Below are positions 8,722-19,261 of a stretch of 64,000 bases of DNA, piece by piece. Within the stretch, counting starts at the first letter, position 1. Each line of letters starts with the position of its first letter. Below the pieces are notes generated by a model that was not told the DNA's origin, did no database searches, and was given only the letters and a program-made list of their open reading frames with translations. The DNA lies in NCBI RefSeq assembly GCF_014191305.1, contig NZ_JACHWJ010000004.1:434001-498000 (forward strand), given 5' to 3'. The stretch comes from Pseudoclavibacter helvolus. GTDB lineage: Bacteria; Actinomycetota; Actinomycetes; Actinomycetales; Microbacteriaceae. The translations under genes were made by a program, and so were the position numbers.

Positions 8722-9713
8722 GCACGAACTCACGCGGAAATCGCAGTAAGAAAGGCCCGACCAAGGGCACCGGCGGCAATGGCCGCAAGTCCCTCGAAGG
8801 TCGCGGCAACACGCCGCGCGCGGAGGACCGCTCCTGGCATGTGGCAGGCAAGCGCAAGGCCGCGAAGGAACGCCTCGAGGCGGCTCGGGGTGGGTCCAAG
8901 CCGCGCCCGGCGCAGCGCGAGGGTGGCGCACCTCGCCGTGCCCGCACCGACGACAGCACGGAGCTTGTGACCGGCCGCAACTCGGTTGTCGAGGCGCTGC
9001 GCGCCGGTATCCCAGCGACGACGCTCTACGTCGCCGCCCGCGGTGAGATGGACGAGCGCGTCAAGGAGATCTTCAAGATCGCCACGGAGCGCAAGATCCC
9101 CATCCTCGAGGTCATGCGCCCAGAGCTCGACCGCATGGCGGGCCGCGACGCTGTCCACCAGGGCGTCATCATCAAGGTGCCCGCGTACACGTACGCGGAC
9201 CCCATGGAGGAGCTCGACCGCGCCATCCAGCGCCGCCGCAACCCGCTCTTCGTCGCGCTCGACGGCATCACCGACCCCCGCAACCTGGGCGCCATCGTGC
9301 GCTCGGTCGCGGCGTTCGGGGGTGACGGCATCATCGTGCCGCAGCGTCGCTCGGTTGGCATGACGGCTTCGGCCTGGAAGACCTCGGCGGGCGCCGCTTC
9401 GCGTCTTCCCGTCTCGATGGCGTCGAACCTGACGGCAACGATCAAGGCCTACAAGAAGGCCGGCGTGTTTGTCATCGGCCTCGATGGGGACGGCGACGTG
9501 TCGCTGCCGTCGCTCGAGCTCGCGACCTCACCGCTCCTGGTTGTCGTCGGCAGCGAGGGCAAGGGCCTCTCGAGGCTCGTTACGGAGCACTGCGACGCGA
9601 TCGTATCGATCCCGATCGACGGGGCGACCGAATCGCTCAACGCGGGTATCGCGACGAGCATCACGATGTACGAGGTCGCGAAACTCCGCGCCGCGAAGCG
9701 CGCCGCCAAGTAG
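8718..9713 (+). CDS. rlmB: 23S rRNA (guanosine-2'-O-)-methyltransferase, SpoU/TrmH family
   Basis: SPOUT-class methyltransferase expected to methylate G2251 of 23S rRNA. The first ~75 residues are a basic, Lys/Arg/Gly-rich extension common in actinobacterial homologues. Next come a substrate-binding domain (VTGRNSVVEALRAG) and the SPOUT knot with motifs DPRNLGAIVRS, VVGSEGKGLSRLV and PIDGATESLNAGIATS. The start overlaps the cysS stop (ATGA), so the pair is translationally coupled. TrmH-type tRNA specificity cannot be excluded from sequence. Confidence 0.9.
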   Translation: MSTNSRGNRSKKGPTKGTGGNGRKSLEGRGNTPRAEDRSWHVAGKRKAAKERLEAARGGSKPRPAQREGGAPRRARTDDSTELVTGRNSVVEALRAGIPATTLYVAARGEMDERVKEIFKIATERKIPILEVMRPELDRMAGRDAVHQGVIIKVPAYTYADPMEELDRAIQRRRNPLFVALDGITDPRNLGAIVRSVAAFGGDGIIVPQRRSVGMTASAWKTSAGAASRLPVSMASNLTATIKAYKKAGVFVIGLDGDGDVSLPSLELATSPLLVVVGSEGKGLSRLVTEHCDAIVSIPIDGATESLNAGIATSITMYEVAKLRAAKRAAK

Positions 9714-9730
9714 CGGGATCGTCAGACGCT

Positions 9731-9764
9731 GATGGGCCTCACCCCCTGTTGGGTGGGGCCCATC
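9731..9764. terminator. Terminator after rlmB
   Basis: GATGGGCC (9731-9738) pairs with GGCCCATC (9757-9764), and an ACCC/GGGT inner pair extends it. It lies between convergent rlmB and the next minus-strand gene. Confidence 0.7.
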
Positions 9765-9804
9765 GTCGTCCCTGGCGGCTGACAAGCCCCGGGGCGGGTC
9801 CTCG

Positions 9805-11223
9805 TCAGCGGCACCAGGACGTCAGGAAGCCGGTGAGCCGGCGCAGCTCGGTACCGCTCGCGATGTCGATCACGGTGGTCGTCGACTGTTTCATGCCGGG
9901 GAGCACTGCGTAGCCGTCTGGGCCCTGCGCGCCGAGGCCCGTCTCAACGGCCAAATACTGACCGTTGGGGGAGATGCAGACGTCTCGGAGCCACTCTCCG
10001 CTGTCGCCCGGGTCGAAGAGCGTCCGCTGGCCCGACGCGTCGGCGAGCTCGACCGTGACGTCCGCGAGGCCGGCAGCTGCATCCGCCACCGCCGAGATCT
10101 GGGTGCCCTCCGGGTCCAGGACGCTCGTCTGCGTGAGGTACTGGGTCTCGCTGAGCGTCATCGGGGCCGGGGTGAGGGGTTCCGCGGTGCCGGCGCTGAG
10201 GTCGAAGAGCGTGTAGCCGCCGACACCTGAAGTCACGGCCGTCGCCGTGCCGGGAACGAACCCGTGGAAGTGCTGCGCCTGCCCGATCGACTCGGCGGGC
10301 GTTCCGGCCAGTACGTTCACGAGGAAGAGCTGCTCGTCGAGCGTCTGCGCGATGAGGGCCCCGGTGCGAGGCGCAAACGCCCAGGTCGACACCATGAGCG
10401 GCGTTCCGTCGTGGCCCGTGACCTGCTGCGGGCGGAACGACGTGTCGCTCGTGTCGAAGACGTACAGCGAGCGCACGAGCTCGGTCTGCCCGTCGGCGTG
10501 CTGGCCGTCGATGACGAACCCGATGAGCCCGCTCTCCGCATCCGCTGCGAGACTCGAGAAGCTGCCCGTCGCGTCCACGTTGAGGGGCACGGCCGGGCCG
10601 GGCTCGGCGCGGGGAGCAACCCCGACGGTGCCGAGGCCCGCGGTGTCCTGCTCGATGACCGCGACAAACGCGTCGGTCAGCGCGTACTCCTGGATGCGTG
10701 GGGCGGTGAAGAGGATGCGCGGCTCGCCGCCGCCTGAGACGTTCGTCTCGATGACTCGATCCTCGAGGCTGCCGCTCGTGGAGATCGCGCCGCGCACAAG
10801 CGTCGACACCTCGAGCTGAGGCGTCGTGAACTCGGCTTCGAGCGTCGAGGACACCCCGGTGGAGGAGCTCACCGCGTCGGCGACAGTGAGCGTGTAGCTC
10901 GTGTCGTACGCGAGCAGTTGCTCGAACGTCACCGTGATCGTGCCGTTGTCCTGGGTCAGGCTGTATTCGGCCGCGGGCTCGAGCACAACCTGCGCCGGGT
11001 CGATCTCGCGGAGGCGCTGGTTGGGCGTGAGTACGAGGCGCGTGCCCTGCTGCTCGACGGTGCCGACGGCATTGACCGCCGTCGACGCGACGCGGGGCCC
11101 CTGCAAGATGTTGCCGACGGCGAGCCCCGCCGCCAGCAGCGCAAGCACGACGACGGCCAGAATGAACGTCTTCCGGAAGCTCCCGGCGGTGCGGCGACCT
11201 GGCGAGCCGAGATCAGTAGACAT
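9805..11223 (-). CDS. Membrane-anchored secreted protein with Ig-like and propeller-like repeats
   Basis: 472 residues and no firm family. A short cytosolic N-terminus is followed by one membrane segment (about 18-38, FILAVVVLALLAAGLAVGN). The outside part begins with an Ig-like/SbsA-like region (LVLTPNQRLREIDPAQVVLEP, about 60-140). Repeated short beta units follow (LYVFDTSD, LFLVNVLAG, YTLFDLSAG, TVIDIASG), suggesting a beta-propeller. ATG 11223 overlaps the end of the TIGR03943-like gene by 11 bases, so it belongs to that operon. The partnership with the permease pair suggests an envelope role in transport, which is inference only. Confidence 0.7.
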   Translation of the reverse strand: MSTDLGSPGRRTAGSFRKTFILAVVVLALLAAGLAVGNILQGPRVASTAVNAVGTVEQQGTRLVLTPNQRLREIDPAQVVLEPAAEYSLTQDNGTITVTFEQLLAYDTSYTLTVADAVSSSTGVSSTLEAEFTTPQLEVSTLVRGAISTSGSLEDRVIETNVSGGGEPRILFTAPRIQEYALTDAFVAVIEQDTAGLGTVGVAPRAEPGPAVPLNVDATGSFSSLAADAESGLIGFVIDGQHADGQTELVRSLYVFDTSDTSFRPQQVTGHDGTPLMVSTWAFAPRTGALIAQTLDEQLFLVNVLAGTPAESIGQAQHFHGFVPGTATAVTSGVGGYTLFDLSAGTAEPLTPAPMTLSETQYLTQTSVLDPEGTQISAVADAAAGLADVTVELADASGQRTLFDPGDSGEWLRDVCISPNGQYLAVETGLGAQGPDGYAVLPGMKQSTTTVIDIASGTELRRLTGFLTSWCR

Positions 11224-12046
11224 ACGGGTCGCTCGGCTGGTCGATGGCGGTGACCGTTGTCGGCATGAGCGCAACAGGCTCCGCGCTGGAAGCGCTCGGG
11301 TTCGTGACAAACGCGCCATCCACCTCGACCCACGAGTCGACGGGGTAGTTCGCCTGCCAGCCGGGCTGGTGGACGGCGACGCCGACCGGGGCTGCATCGA
11401 TGGCGCAGCAGTTCACGACGAAGCGGGCGAGGATGAACGCGTCAGGCGCATCCGGGTCGACGGTCACGAAGCCGACGAGCTTGGCGCGTTCACCCATGAC
11501 CTGCTGCTCGCCGTCACCCTGGCGGAGCATGGCTGCCCAGTCCTTCACGGTGAAGGAACTTGTGTCCCGACCGCGCAGGGTCTCGCCTTCGTCGATGGGG
11601 GAGTCGACGGTCTGCGCGTTGGCGTTGAGGGAACGGTTCTCGACGGCGGCGGAGCTGAGCGTCACGGGTGGCGCGACGATGAGCGCAACAAACGCAGTGG
11701 CGACGACGAGCAGCGTGACGGTGGTCGAGGCGATGACGGCGATGCGCTGCCGCGCGCCCAGGCGCGGGCGGCGGTTGTGGCGCCTCGAACGTGACGAACC
11801 GAGCGCATCCGACTCGTGCGAGTGGTCGTGGCCGCCCTCGTGGTCATGCCCGTCGCGCGCAGGCGTCACCGCGATCGCGGCGATCGCGAGGATGCCGCCG
11901 ATGACCGCCATGATCGACGTGAAGACGAAGTAGCGAGGGTGGATGTAGAGCGAGAGTCCGCCGGTCATCGAGAGCCACACGGTCGCGACGACGGTGAAGA
12001 GCGTAAGGGCGACGCCGCGCCACCTGGAGAGCAGTCGTTCAAGCAA
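11213..12046 (-). CDS. TIGR03943-family putative permease partner (YcgQ-like)
   Basis: 277 residues. There are two N-terminal membrane segments (about 10-30 and 38-60), a His/Asp-rich cytosolic loop (RDGHDHEGGHDHSHESD) and a third segment (about 105-130). The exported domain contains FVVNCCAIDAAPVGV, with the adjacent-cysteine motif typical of this family. The start overlaps the stop of the upstream permease gene by 8 bases. The family usually pairs with an ArsP-type permease, as here. Its chemistry is not established; the His-rich loop hints at metal or metal-cofactor handling. Confidence 0.85.
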   Translation of the reverse strand: MLERLLSRWRGVALTLFTVVATVWLSMTGGLSLYIHPRYFVFTSIMAVIGGILAIAAIAVTPARDGHDHEGGHDHSHESDALGSSRSRRHNRRPRLGARQRIAVIASTTVTLLVVATAFVALIVAPPVTLSSAAVENRSLNANAQTVDSPIDEGETLRGRDTSSFTVKDWAAMLRQGDGEQQVMGERAKLVGFVTVDPDAPDAFILARFVVNCCAIDAAPVGVAVHQPGWQANYPVDSWVEVDGAFVTNPSASSAEPVALMPTTVTAIDQPSDPYVY

Positions 12047-13091
12047 TGAGATTCACTCCGAGTCCAAGCGTGAAGGCCGACAGCGCGACGATGAGGGTGA
12101 TGCGCGCCAGGACCGCGCTTGTGTAGGTCGTGCGCATGAGCGCGAGCATCTTGACGTCGATCATGGGCCCCATCACGAGGAACGCGACGATGCCGCCTGG
12201 CATGAAGGTTCCAACAAACGAGAGGGCGAAGAACGCGTCGACGTTGGCGCAGATCGAGATCACGAAGCCGAGCGTCATGAGCACAAGTACCGAGAGCACA
12301 GGATGCTCGCCGAGCGTCGTGAGCAGGTCGCGCGAGACGCCGACCTGAATGGCCCCGGCGATGGCTGAGCCGACAAACAGCGCGGGGAGCATCGTCGAGG
12401 TCTCTGCGCCGAACATCGACGCGCTTGCCCGGAAGCGGTCGCGCACGCTCGATCCGTTCTCGTGGCCGTGCTTGGCCTCGAGCTCGCAGGTTGCGGCGAA
12501 GCTCGGCGTGAGCAGGTCCTGCGGCTTCGGGTGCCTGCTGAAGAGGAACCCGATGACGTTCGCGATCACGAAGCCTCCGACGATGCGGGTAGCCAGGATG
12601 CCGTGGTCCCACCCGAAGGCCTGGTAGGTCGTGACGATCGTGATGGGGTTGAGAATCGGCGCGGCGAGGAGGAACGTGATCGACTCGGCTGGGGTGAAGC
12701 CGCGCAGCACGAGTCCGCGCGCGAGGGGGACGTTGCCACACTCGCACACGGGCAGGGCGATGCCGAACAGGGAGATGACGGCGCGTCGAAGCCAGGGAGT
12801 CTGGGGCAGGATGCGCATCAGGAACCCGGGCGGGAGCCAGTGCTGCACCACGATCGACAGGAGGATACCGAGCACGATAAACGGCATCGACTCGATGACG
12901 ACGCTGAGCGAGAGAGTGACGAAGTCGGTGACCGGTCCGAGCGCCGGCTGATCGTCAAGCGACGCCGTCAGGGTCCGGATCGCGATGAGCGTGAGCACGA
13001 GTCCTGCGCCGATCGTCAGCCCGAGAACTCCGCGGTTCGCGGGCGTGCGCTGGGGGAGCTTGGTGCGCTGCGCGGTCGGGTGCTCGTGCAT
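12039..13091 (-). CDS. ArsP_1/DUF318-family permease (YcgR-like)
   Basis: 350-residue integral membrane protein with about eight to ten hydrophobic segments. GIALPVCECGNVPLARGL contains the conserved CxCGxxP signature, and a matching ICANVDAFFALSF half-site lies in the second repeat. The central cytosolic loop (about 195-235) is charged. ATG 13091 lies 7 bases after a TATACT -10 (13104-13099 on the minus strand), so it looks leaderless. It heads a three-gene overlapping operon with the TIGR03943 protein and the anchored propeller-like protein. The transported species is unknown. Confidence 0.85.
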   Translation of the reverse strand: MHEHPTAQRTKLPQRTPANRGVLGLTIGAGLVLTLIAIRTLTASLDDQPALGPVTDFVTLSLSVVIESMPFIVLGILLSIVVQHWLPPGFLMRILPQTPWLRRAVISLFGIALPVCECGNVPLARGLVLRGFTPAESITFLLAAPILNPITIVTTYQAFGWDHGILATRIVGGFVIANVIGFLFSRHPKPQDLLTPSFAATCELEAKHGHENGSSVRDRFRASASMFGAETSTMLPALFVGSAIAGAIQVGVSRDLLTTLGEHPVLSVLVLMTLGFVISICANVDAFFALSFVGTFMPGGIVAFLVMGPMIDVKMLALMRTTYTSAVLARITLIVALSAFTLGLGVNLIA

Positions 13092-13176
13092 CCAGCCGAG
13101 TATAGTTTGGCGCGGTTTCGCGTTTCTCTGGCCAAGCGGTCAAAGCCGAGACGTGGCAATGGCGCGTGGCGCGGAG

Positions 13177-13252
13177 TGGAGCCGACTGCGAGGTTCGAAC
13201 TCGCGACATCCGCTTTACAAGAGCGGTGCTCTACCAGCTGAGCTAAGTCGGC
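13177..13252 (-). tRNA. tRNA-Thr (anticodon UGU)
   Basis: On the minus strand the acceptor arms GCCGACT and AGTCGGC pair fully. The D stem is GCTC/GAGC. The anticodon stem CCGCT/AGCGG closes loop CTTGTAA, with UGU at 34-36. The T arm is GCGAG-TTCGAAC-CTCGC. The discriminator is U and CCA is encoded (13179-13177). All four arms fold with no mismatch. Confidence 0.95.
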
Positions 13253-13330
13253 ACGCTGCAGACGCAGCGGCACCATCATAGCCATGCGGCGCACGACTCG
13301 TGCACCGCATGGCCAATCAGGCGGGTTGGC

Positions 13331-13747
13331 CTATTCGGCGGAAGCCTCTTCCTCCGGTGTGAAGGAGAGCGAGAGCGAGTTCATGCAGTAGCGGTCGCCG
13401 GTCGGCGTGCCGAAGCCGTCCGGGAAGACGTGGCCGAGGTGGGAGCCGCAGTTCGCGCAGCGGACCTCGGTGCGCACCATTCCGAGCGTGCGGTCTTCGA
13501 GCAGTTGGACGGCATCCGGCCGCACCGACTCGTAGAAGCTCGGCCACCCGCACCCGGAGTCGAACTTCGTTCCGGCCTTGAAAAGCTCAGAGCCACAGGC
13601 CCGGCACGTGTACAGGCCAGCGCGGCCCTCATCGAGGAGCTCGCCCGTGTACGCGCGCTCAGTGCCTGCTTCGCGCAGCACGTGGTATTCCTGCGGCGTG
13701 AGCTCAGCGCGCCACTCGGAATCGGGCTTGTTGACGGCGTAGGACAC
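13331..13747 (-). CDS. msrB: Peptide-methionine (R)-S-oxide reductase
   Basis: Repairs methionine-R-sulfoxide in the cytosol. The 138-residue protein has two zinc-binding CxxC pairs (CRAC and CANC), the family motif DSGCGWPSFYE, and the catalytic Cys in GDRYCMNSLSLSF. I chose GTG 13747 because GGAGG lies a few bases upstream and the family N-terminus (SYAVNKPDSEWRAELTPQEY) begins there; the frame stays open further upstream without homology. Confidence 0.94.
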   Translation of the reverse strand: MSYAVNKPDSEWRAELTPQEYHVLREAGTERAYTGELLDEGRAGLYTCRACGSELFKAGTKFDSGCGWPSFYESVRPDAVQLLEDRTLGMVRTEVRCANCGSHLGHVFPDGFGTPTGDRYCMNSLSLSFTPEEEASAE

Positions 13748-13852
13748 CGTGCCTCCTGGAAATCGACGAGACCGCTGGGAGCGGCCAGGGAGGAATGAGC
13801 ATACGCGCGTTGCGTGAGTCCAGTCCGTGAGCCTTCCTCGTACACTTCCTGC

Positions 13853-14146
13853 ATGGCACGGGACGTGGAGCTCAGCGACCTCGAGCGAGCTCTGTTGGAT
13901 TTCGAAGAGGTGAATCCGCGGCAGAACGCGGCGAAGGCGGCAGCGATCAGAGACCGTTTCGGCTGGTCGACGACGCAGTATTACCGAAATCTCGCTACGC
14001 TCATCGAGACACCAGCTGCGCTCGCGCATCAGCCGTTGCTCGTCGGCCGCCTGCGGCGTGCGCGCGAGCGACGTGCGGATGAGCGCCAGCTGCGGCGCGA
14101 GCAGCGAATGTCCAGCGCCTCTCCCACCTCAGGACGGATTCGGTAG
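13853..14146 (+). CDS. DUF3263 protein, small helix-turn-helix-like
   Basis: 97 residues. LSDLERALLDFEEVNPRQ followed by KAAAIRDRFGWSTTQYYRNL matches the DUF3263 signature of actinobacteria, which resembles a sigma-like helix-turn-helix. A basic Arg-rich tail follows. TACACT (13841-13846) is 6 bases before the ATG with no ribosome-binding site, so the gene looks leaderless. The next gene begins 4 bases after its stop; the two form the usual pair with an LytR_C protein. Confidence 0.88.
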   Translation: MARDVELSDLERALLDFEEVNPRQNAAKAAAIRDRFGWSTTQYYRNLATLIETPAALAHQPLLVGRLRRARERRADERQLRREQRMSSASPTSGRIR

Positions 14147-14150
14147 ACAC

Positions 14151-14702
14151 GTGAATTACCCCAAGGATCGCTTCGACGACATCCCACCAAGGCTCGACAG
14201 GCGGGGAGCGCATCGCGCTCCCCGAACGCGCCTCGCAAAGCTCGCCTCCTGGCTGTGGGGGTTGCTCGCCGTCGTCGTCATCGTCGCCGTCGCGGCGGTA
14301 GCAATGCAGGTCATCAACGGCGTCGTCTCGTTCAGTCCGTCGGCGGAGACCGAGGCCACCGAGACGCCAACGGAAGAGGCTCCCGTCGAGGAGGTTCCGG
14401 CTGAGGTCGTTCCGCAGCTCGACCCGAACGTGTCTGTCAGGGTGCTCAACGGCACGGAACTCGCGGGCGTCGCGGGCGGAACCACCTCGGACCTCACGGC
14501 CGCCGGGTGGAACGTCACCGAGACTGCGGATGCTCCCACCTCCGACTACGCGACGACAACCGTCTCCTACAGCGACGCGTCACAGGAGGCGGCGGCGCTC
14601 GCCCTCGTGCAGTCGCTCGGTGGCGGAACGGCCGTCCTCGACCCGAACGTCGCCGCCGCTGGCACGATCGTGGTCATCGTGGGACTCGACCTCGCCGGAT
14701 AG
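14151..14702 (+). CDS. LytR C-terminal-domain membrane protein
   Basis: 183 residues starting at GTG 14151. There is a basic cytosolic N-terminus, one membrane segment (about 33-57, SWLWGLLAVVVIVAVAAVAM), an acidic Thr/Glu/Pro linker, and a C-terminal LytR_C domain (VSVRVLNGTELAGVAGGTTSDL to IVVIVGLDLAG). Such proteins face the envelope. LytR_C domains are found in and beside cell-wall glycopolymer ligases, but the catalytic LCP domain is absent here. It is co-transcribed with the DUF3263 gene. Confidence 0.85.
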   Translation: MNYPKDRFDDIPPRLDRRGAHRAPRTRLAKLASWLWGLLAVVVIVAVAAVAMQVINGVVSFSPSAETEATETPTEEAPVEEVPAEVVPQLDPNVSVRVLNGTELAGVAGGTTSDLTAAGWNVTETADAPTSDYATTTVSYSDASQEAAALALVQSLGGGTAVLDPNVAAAGTIVVIVGLDLAG

Positions 14703-14831
14703 TTCTCGGAGGCTCGCTCCGGTCCCCTAGGTACCAGGCTCATTTGCCCCGGGGAATGACACCTCTGTGTTCCAGCAGTGTGAACAATTGGAGTCAAAAC
14801 GTCGCCAGGTGACGTGATCCGCGCTGAGGGC

Positions 14832-14861
14832 TTCCACGCTCAACAGGTCGCCACCTAGTAT
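14832..14861 (+). promoter_or_regulatory. Possible promoter of the cold-shock gene with ~90-nt leader
   Basis: TTCCAC (14832-14837) and TAGTAT (14856-14861) are 18 bases apart and read as -35 and -10. This would give a 5' leader of about 90 bases before the cold-shock gene, as is common for csp mRNAs. Confidence 0.4.
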
Positions 14862-14959
14862 TTTGCTCGAGTCCTGGGCACCATCGTTCGTCCCCCTCGC
14901 ACGCATGCAGGGCTCCGCTGGCTGGCGCTGGCGAGTACTACTGAGCAATGGAGACAAAC

Positions 14960-15175
14960 ATGGCGAACGGAACCGTGAAGTGGTTCAACGCTGACAAGGG
15001 CTACGGCTTCATCACTGTGGATGCGCTTGATGGCGCTGCGGCACAGGATGTGTTCGTGCACTACAAGGCCATCGAGATGCAGGGTTACCGCGTTCTCGAA
15101 GAGGGACAGAAGGTCGAATTCGAGATCGGAGCCGGCGACAAGGGCCCCCAGGCGGAGTCCGTGCGCGCGCTCTGA
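14960..15175 (+). CDS. Cold-shock protein, CspA family
   Basis: 71-residue single cold-shock domain that binds single-stranded RNA and DNA. RNP1 is GYGFITV and RNP2 is [21 protein letters not shown] at the start is canonical. An in-frame ATG lies 12 bases upstream, but ATG 14960 has GGAG at good spacing and gives the standard N-terminus [11 protein letters not shown] short insertion ([10 protein letters not shown]) lies between the RNPs. Its strong terminator implies a short abundant mRNA. Confidence 0.93.
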   Translation: MANGTVKWFNADKGYGFITVDALDGAAAQDVFVHYKAIEMQGYRVLEEGQKVEFEIGAGDKGPQAESVRAL

Positions 15176-15187
15176 CCCGCAGCGAGA

Positions 15188-17008
<1,821 letters not shown>

Positions 17009-17028
17009 GCACCTAGCGCAAGCAGACA

Positions 17029-17060
17029 GGCGGGCGGCTCCTCACGGAGTCGCCCGCTTT
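17029..17060. terminator. Terminator after groL
   Basis: GCGGGCGGCTCC (17029-17040) pairs with GGAGTCGCCCGC (17046-17057) with one wobble, then TTT. It is placed between convergent genes. Confidence 0.75.
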
Positions 17061-17115
17061 GTTGTGCCCCAAAGGTCTCGACCCTGTGGGTCTCCTGCCG
17101 GGTTCTCGGGAGCGG

Positions 17116-17406
17116 TCAGACGCTGAAGAGCCGCCGCACGTCGCCCTCGACGGTGCCGTAGCTCGCGCTTGCGCTGCCGAGGGCGCTGTTGATTGCGGAG
17201 ATGCTCGACTCCACTTGCGCCTGCGTCGCTCGCCACTGCTGCACAAGTCCCTGGAAGGCGGTCGCGGCCTCTCCGGTCCACGAGCCTTCCAGAGCGTTCA
17301 AGTTGGCGAGCAGAGCGGAGACCTCCGCCTGCACTCGACCGATGGATGCCTGCGTGTTCGTCACCGTGAGCTGCAGTTGTTCGCTGTCGACCATGTAGAC
17401 GGCCAT
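17116..17406 (-). CDS. WXG100-family protein (orphan type VII secretion target)
   Basis: 96 residues, the usual WXG100 length. A helical hairpin is predicted, with the WxG turn as GSWTGEAATAFQGL near residues 41-54. No signal peptide is present. Such small proteins are typically exported by type VII (ESX/Yuk) machines, but no EccC, EsaA or partner WXG gene lies in the window. A GGAGG site precedes ATG 17406. The C-terminal secretion motif YxxxD/E may be YGTVE. Confidence 0.85.
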   Translation of the reverse strand: MAVYMVDSEQLQLTVTNTQASIGRVQAEVSALLANLNALEGSWTGEAATAFQGLVQQWRATQAQVESSISAINSALGSASASYGTVEGDVRRLFSV

Positions 17407-17489
17407 AGTGGTTCCTCCTTCGTCGGCCGCCGGATGGCTTCCGGCGGCGCCTCTCGAGAAGGCTATGGGGGTCGGCGGTCGGGCCGCGG

Positions 17490-19223
17490 TTAGGCGTTCG
17501 GGGCTGTGGAGGGAGCGCTATCCACAGGCGCTGACATGAGGAGTGGGAACTTTAGACGGAAGGTGGCTCCGCCGCCCGGCGTCTCGAACACGTCGACCTC
17601 GCCGTCGTGTGCCTTCATGATCGCGGAGACGATCGACAGTCCGAGTCCTGAGCCGCCCGTCTCGCGGGCCCTCGAAGTATCGGCGCGCCAGAAACGCTCG
17701 AAGATCTTCTGCCGAATCTGGGGCGGGATTCCCTCGCCGTGGTCGATGATGTCGACGATCGCAAGCTGGTTCGGCAGATCGACGGTGACGCCGACCTCGA
17801 GCGGTGACCCCTCCGGGGTGTACCGCATGGCGTTGCCAAGCAGGTTCGAGATCGCCTGTCGCACCTTGTCCTCGTTCGCGTGGACCATCGCTGGCACGTC
17901 ACCGAAGTCCTCGTCGGCCTCGGCCCCCTCGACCTCACTCGGCTCGGTTCCCTTTCGCCTGATCGGGAAGCCGCGGAGCGCTGGGCGGGGAAGAGGGCGG
18001 CGGCGCCAGATCGCGCGACGCGCGGGGGTGGCCTCTTGCGCACCTGCCTCGTCATCTGCGGCAGGTTCCGCCTCGACGGGGGCGGGCAGCTCGCCGGTTG
18101 TCGCCATCCCGGACGAGTCGGCCTCGTCCTGCGGTTCCTGGATGATGCGCACCGGGAGGGCGCGCACGACCCTGTCCTTGGCCGTCGCGTGTGCGTCCAT
18201 CGCCGCGTCTTCGGCGATCGGTTCGAGGTCGATGACGTCCTTGACGAGCTCGCGGGTCTCATCGAGTCGCGCGAGCTGCAGGAGGTCCTCGACGAGGCCT
18301 CCCATTCTTAGGGCTTCCTTCTCGATCCGTTCCATCGCCTGGCCGACCTTCTCCGGGTCGTTGAGGGCTCCCATTCGGTAGAGCTCGGCGTAGCCCCGCA
18401 CGGTGACCAGGGGTGTGCGCAGCTCGTGGCTGGCGTCGCCAACGAACCTGCGCATCTGGGCGATGGTGCGCGTGCGCTCATCGAAGGCGTGGTCGATGCG
18501 CACGAGCATGGTGTTGAGCGATCGGGAGAGCCGCCCGACCTCGGTGTTCGGTGTGCCAGCTGGGAGGCGTTGTGAGTAGTCGCCTGACGCGAACTGCATG
18601 GCGGTCGCCTCGACCTGCCGCAAAGGCAGCAAGGTCGCCGAGACGAGCACGCGGGTCAGGGCCGCACCGAAGATGACGACGGTCAGCCCGAAGCCAAAGA
18701 AGATGGCGAGGAAATTGACCATGGTCGCGTTCACGCTGGTGAGCGGGGCCGCTATGAGCAGTGTGCCCCGCACCTGATCAGCCGCGTACTCGCCCTCGGG
18801 CACCGTGATCGTCCGCCAGCTCGCGCCGAGCGGATCCTCCATGTCGAAGAGGCTCTGGCTGCCGCGGTTGGCGGCGTCGGCAGGCACCTCGGGCGCGATC
18901 GCGCGCGGGCGTTGCCACTGACCCCAGTTGTCGACGACGACCTTGCCCTCGGCATCGACGACGGCGACGTACAGCGTCGATGGCGCTATGCGAACCGAGT
19001 CGTACGTGAAGAGCTGCGACGACGGATCGGTGGCCAGGAACTGCGTCGGGTCACTCGCGTAGACGCTCAGCTGCGAGTCGGTCTGCGAGACCAGAGTCGG
19101 CCGAAGCAGGAGCGTCGTTCCGATTCCGGCGACAACAATGCCGAACGTCAACAGCGTGATGTTGACGATCGTCAGTTTGTTGCGAAGCGAGAGCCGATCC
19201 CAGCGCCAGGCCTTGAACGGCAC
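17490..19223 (-). CDS. Two-component sensor histidine kinase with an unusual insertion
   Basis: 577 residues. TM1 is about 18-40, the external sensor about 41-165, and TM2 about 168-193. A HAMP region follows. HisKA carries phospho-acceptor His266 in GDASHELRTPL. The HATPase has N-box NLLGNAMRYTPEG, G1 DHGEGIP and G2 ETGGSGLGLS. About 85 residues rich in Ala, Pro, Glu and Arg (roughly 358-445) are inserted between the HisKA helices and the N-box, which is not normal for the family. It lies 38 bp after its cognate regulator. TrcS/TcrY-like by overall style; the signal is unknown. Confidence 0.88.
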   Translation of the reverse strand: MPFKAWRWDRLSLRNKLTIVNITLLTFGIVVAGIGTTLLLRPTLVSQTDSQLSVYASDPTQFLATDPSSQLFTYDSVRIAPSTLYVAVVDAEGKVVVDNWGQWQRPRAIAPEVPADAANRGSQSLFDMEDPLGASWRTITVPEGEYAADQVRGTLLIAAPLTSVNATMVNFLAIFFGFGLTVVIFGAALTRVLVSATLLPLRQVEATAMQFASGDYSQRLPAGTPNTEVGRLSRSLNTMLVRIDHAFDERTRTIAQMRRFVGDASHELRTPLVTVRGYAELYRMGALNDPEKVGQAMERIEKEALRMGGLVEDLLQLARLDETRELVKDVIDLEPIAEDAAMDAHATAKDRVVRALPVRIIQEPQDEADSSGMATTGELPAPVEAEPAADDEAGAQEATPARRAIWRRRPLPRPALRGFPIRRKGTEPSEVEGAEADEDFGDVPAMVHANEDKVRQAISNLLGNAMRYTPEGSPLEVGVTVDLPNQLAIVDIIDHGEGIPPQIRQKIFERFWRADTSRARETGGSGLGLSIVSAIMKAHDGEVDVFETPGGGATFRLKFPLLMSAPVDSAPSTAPNA

Positions 19224-19261
19224 CGCCTAGTTCCCCTCGTGACCGAGCCTGGCCACCTCTG

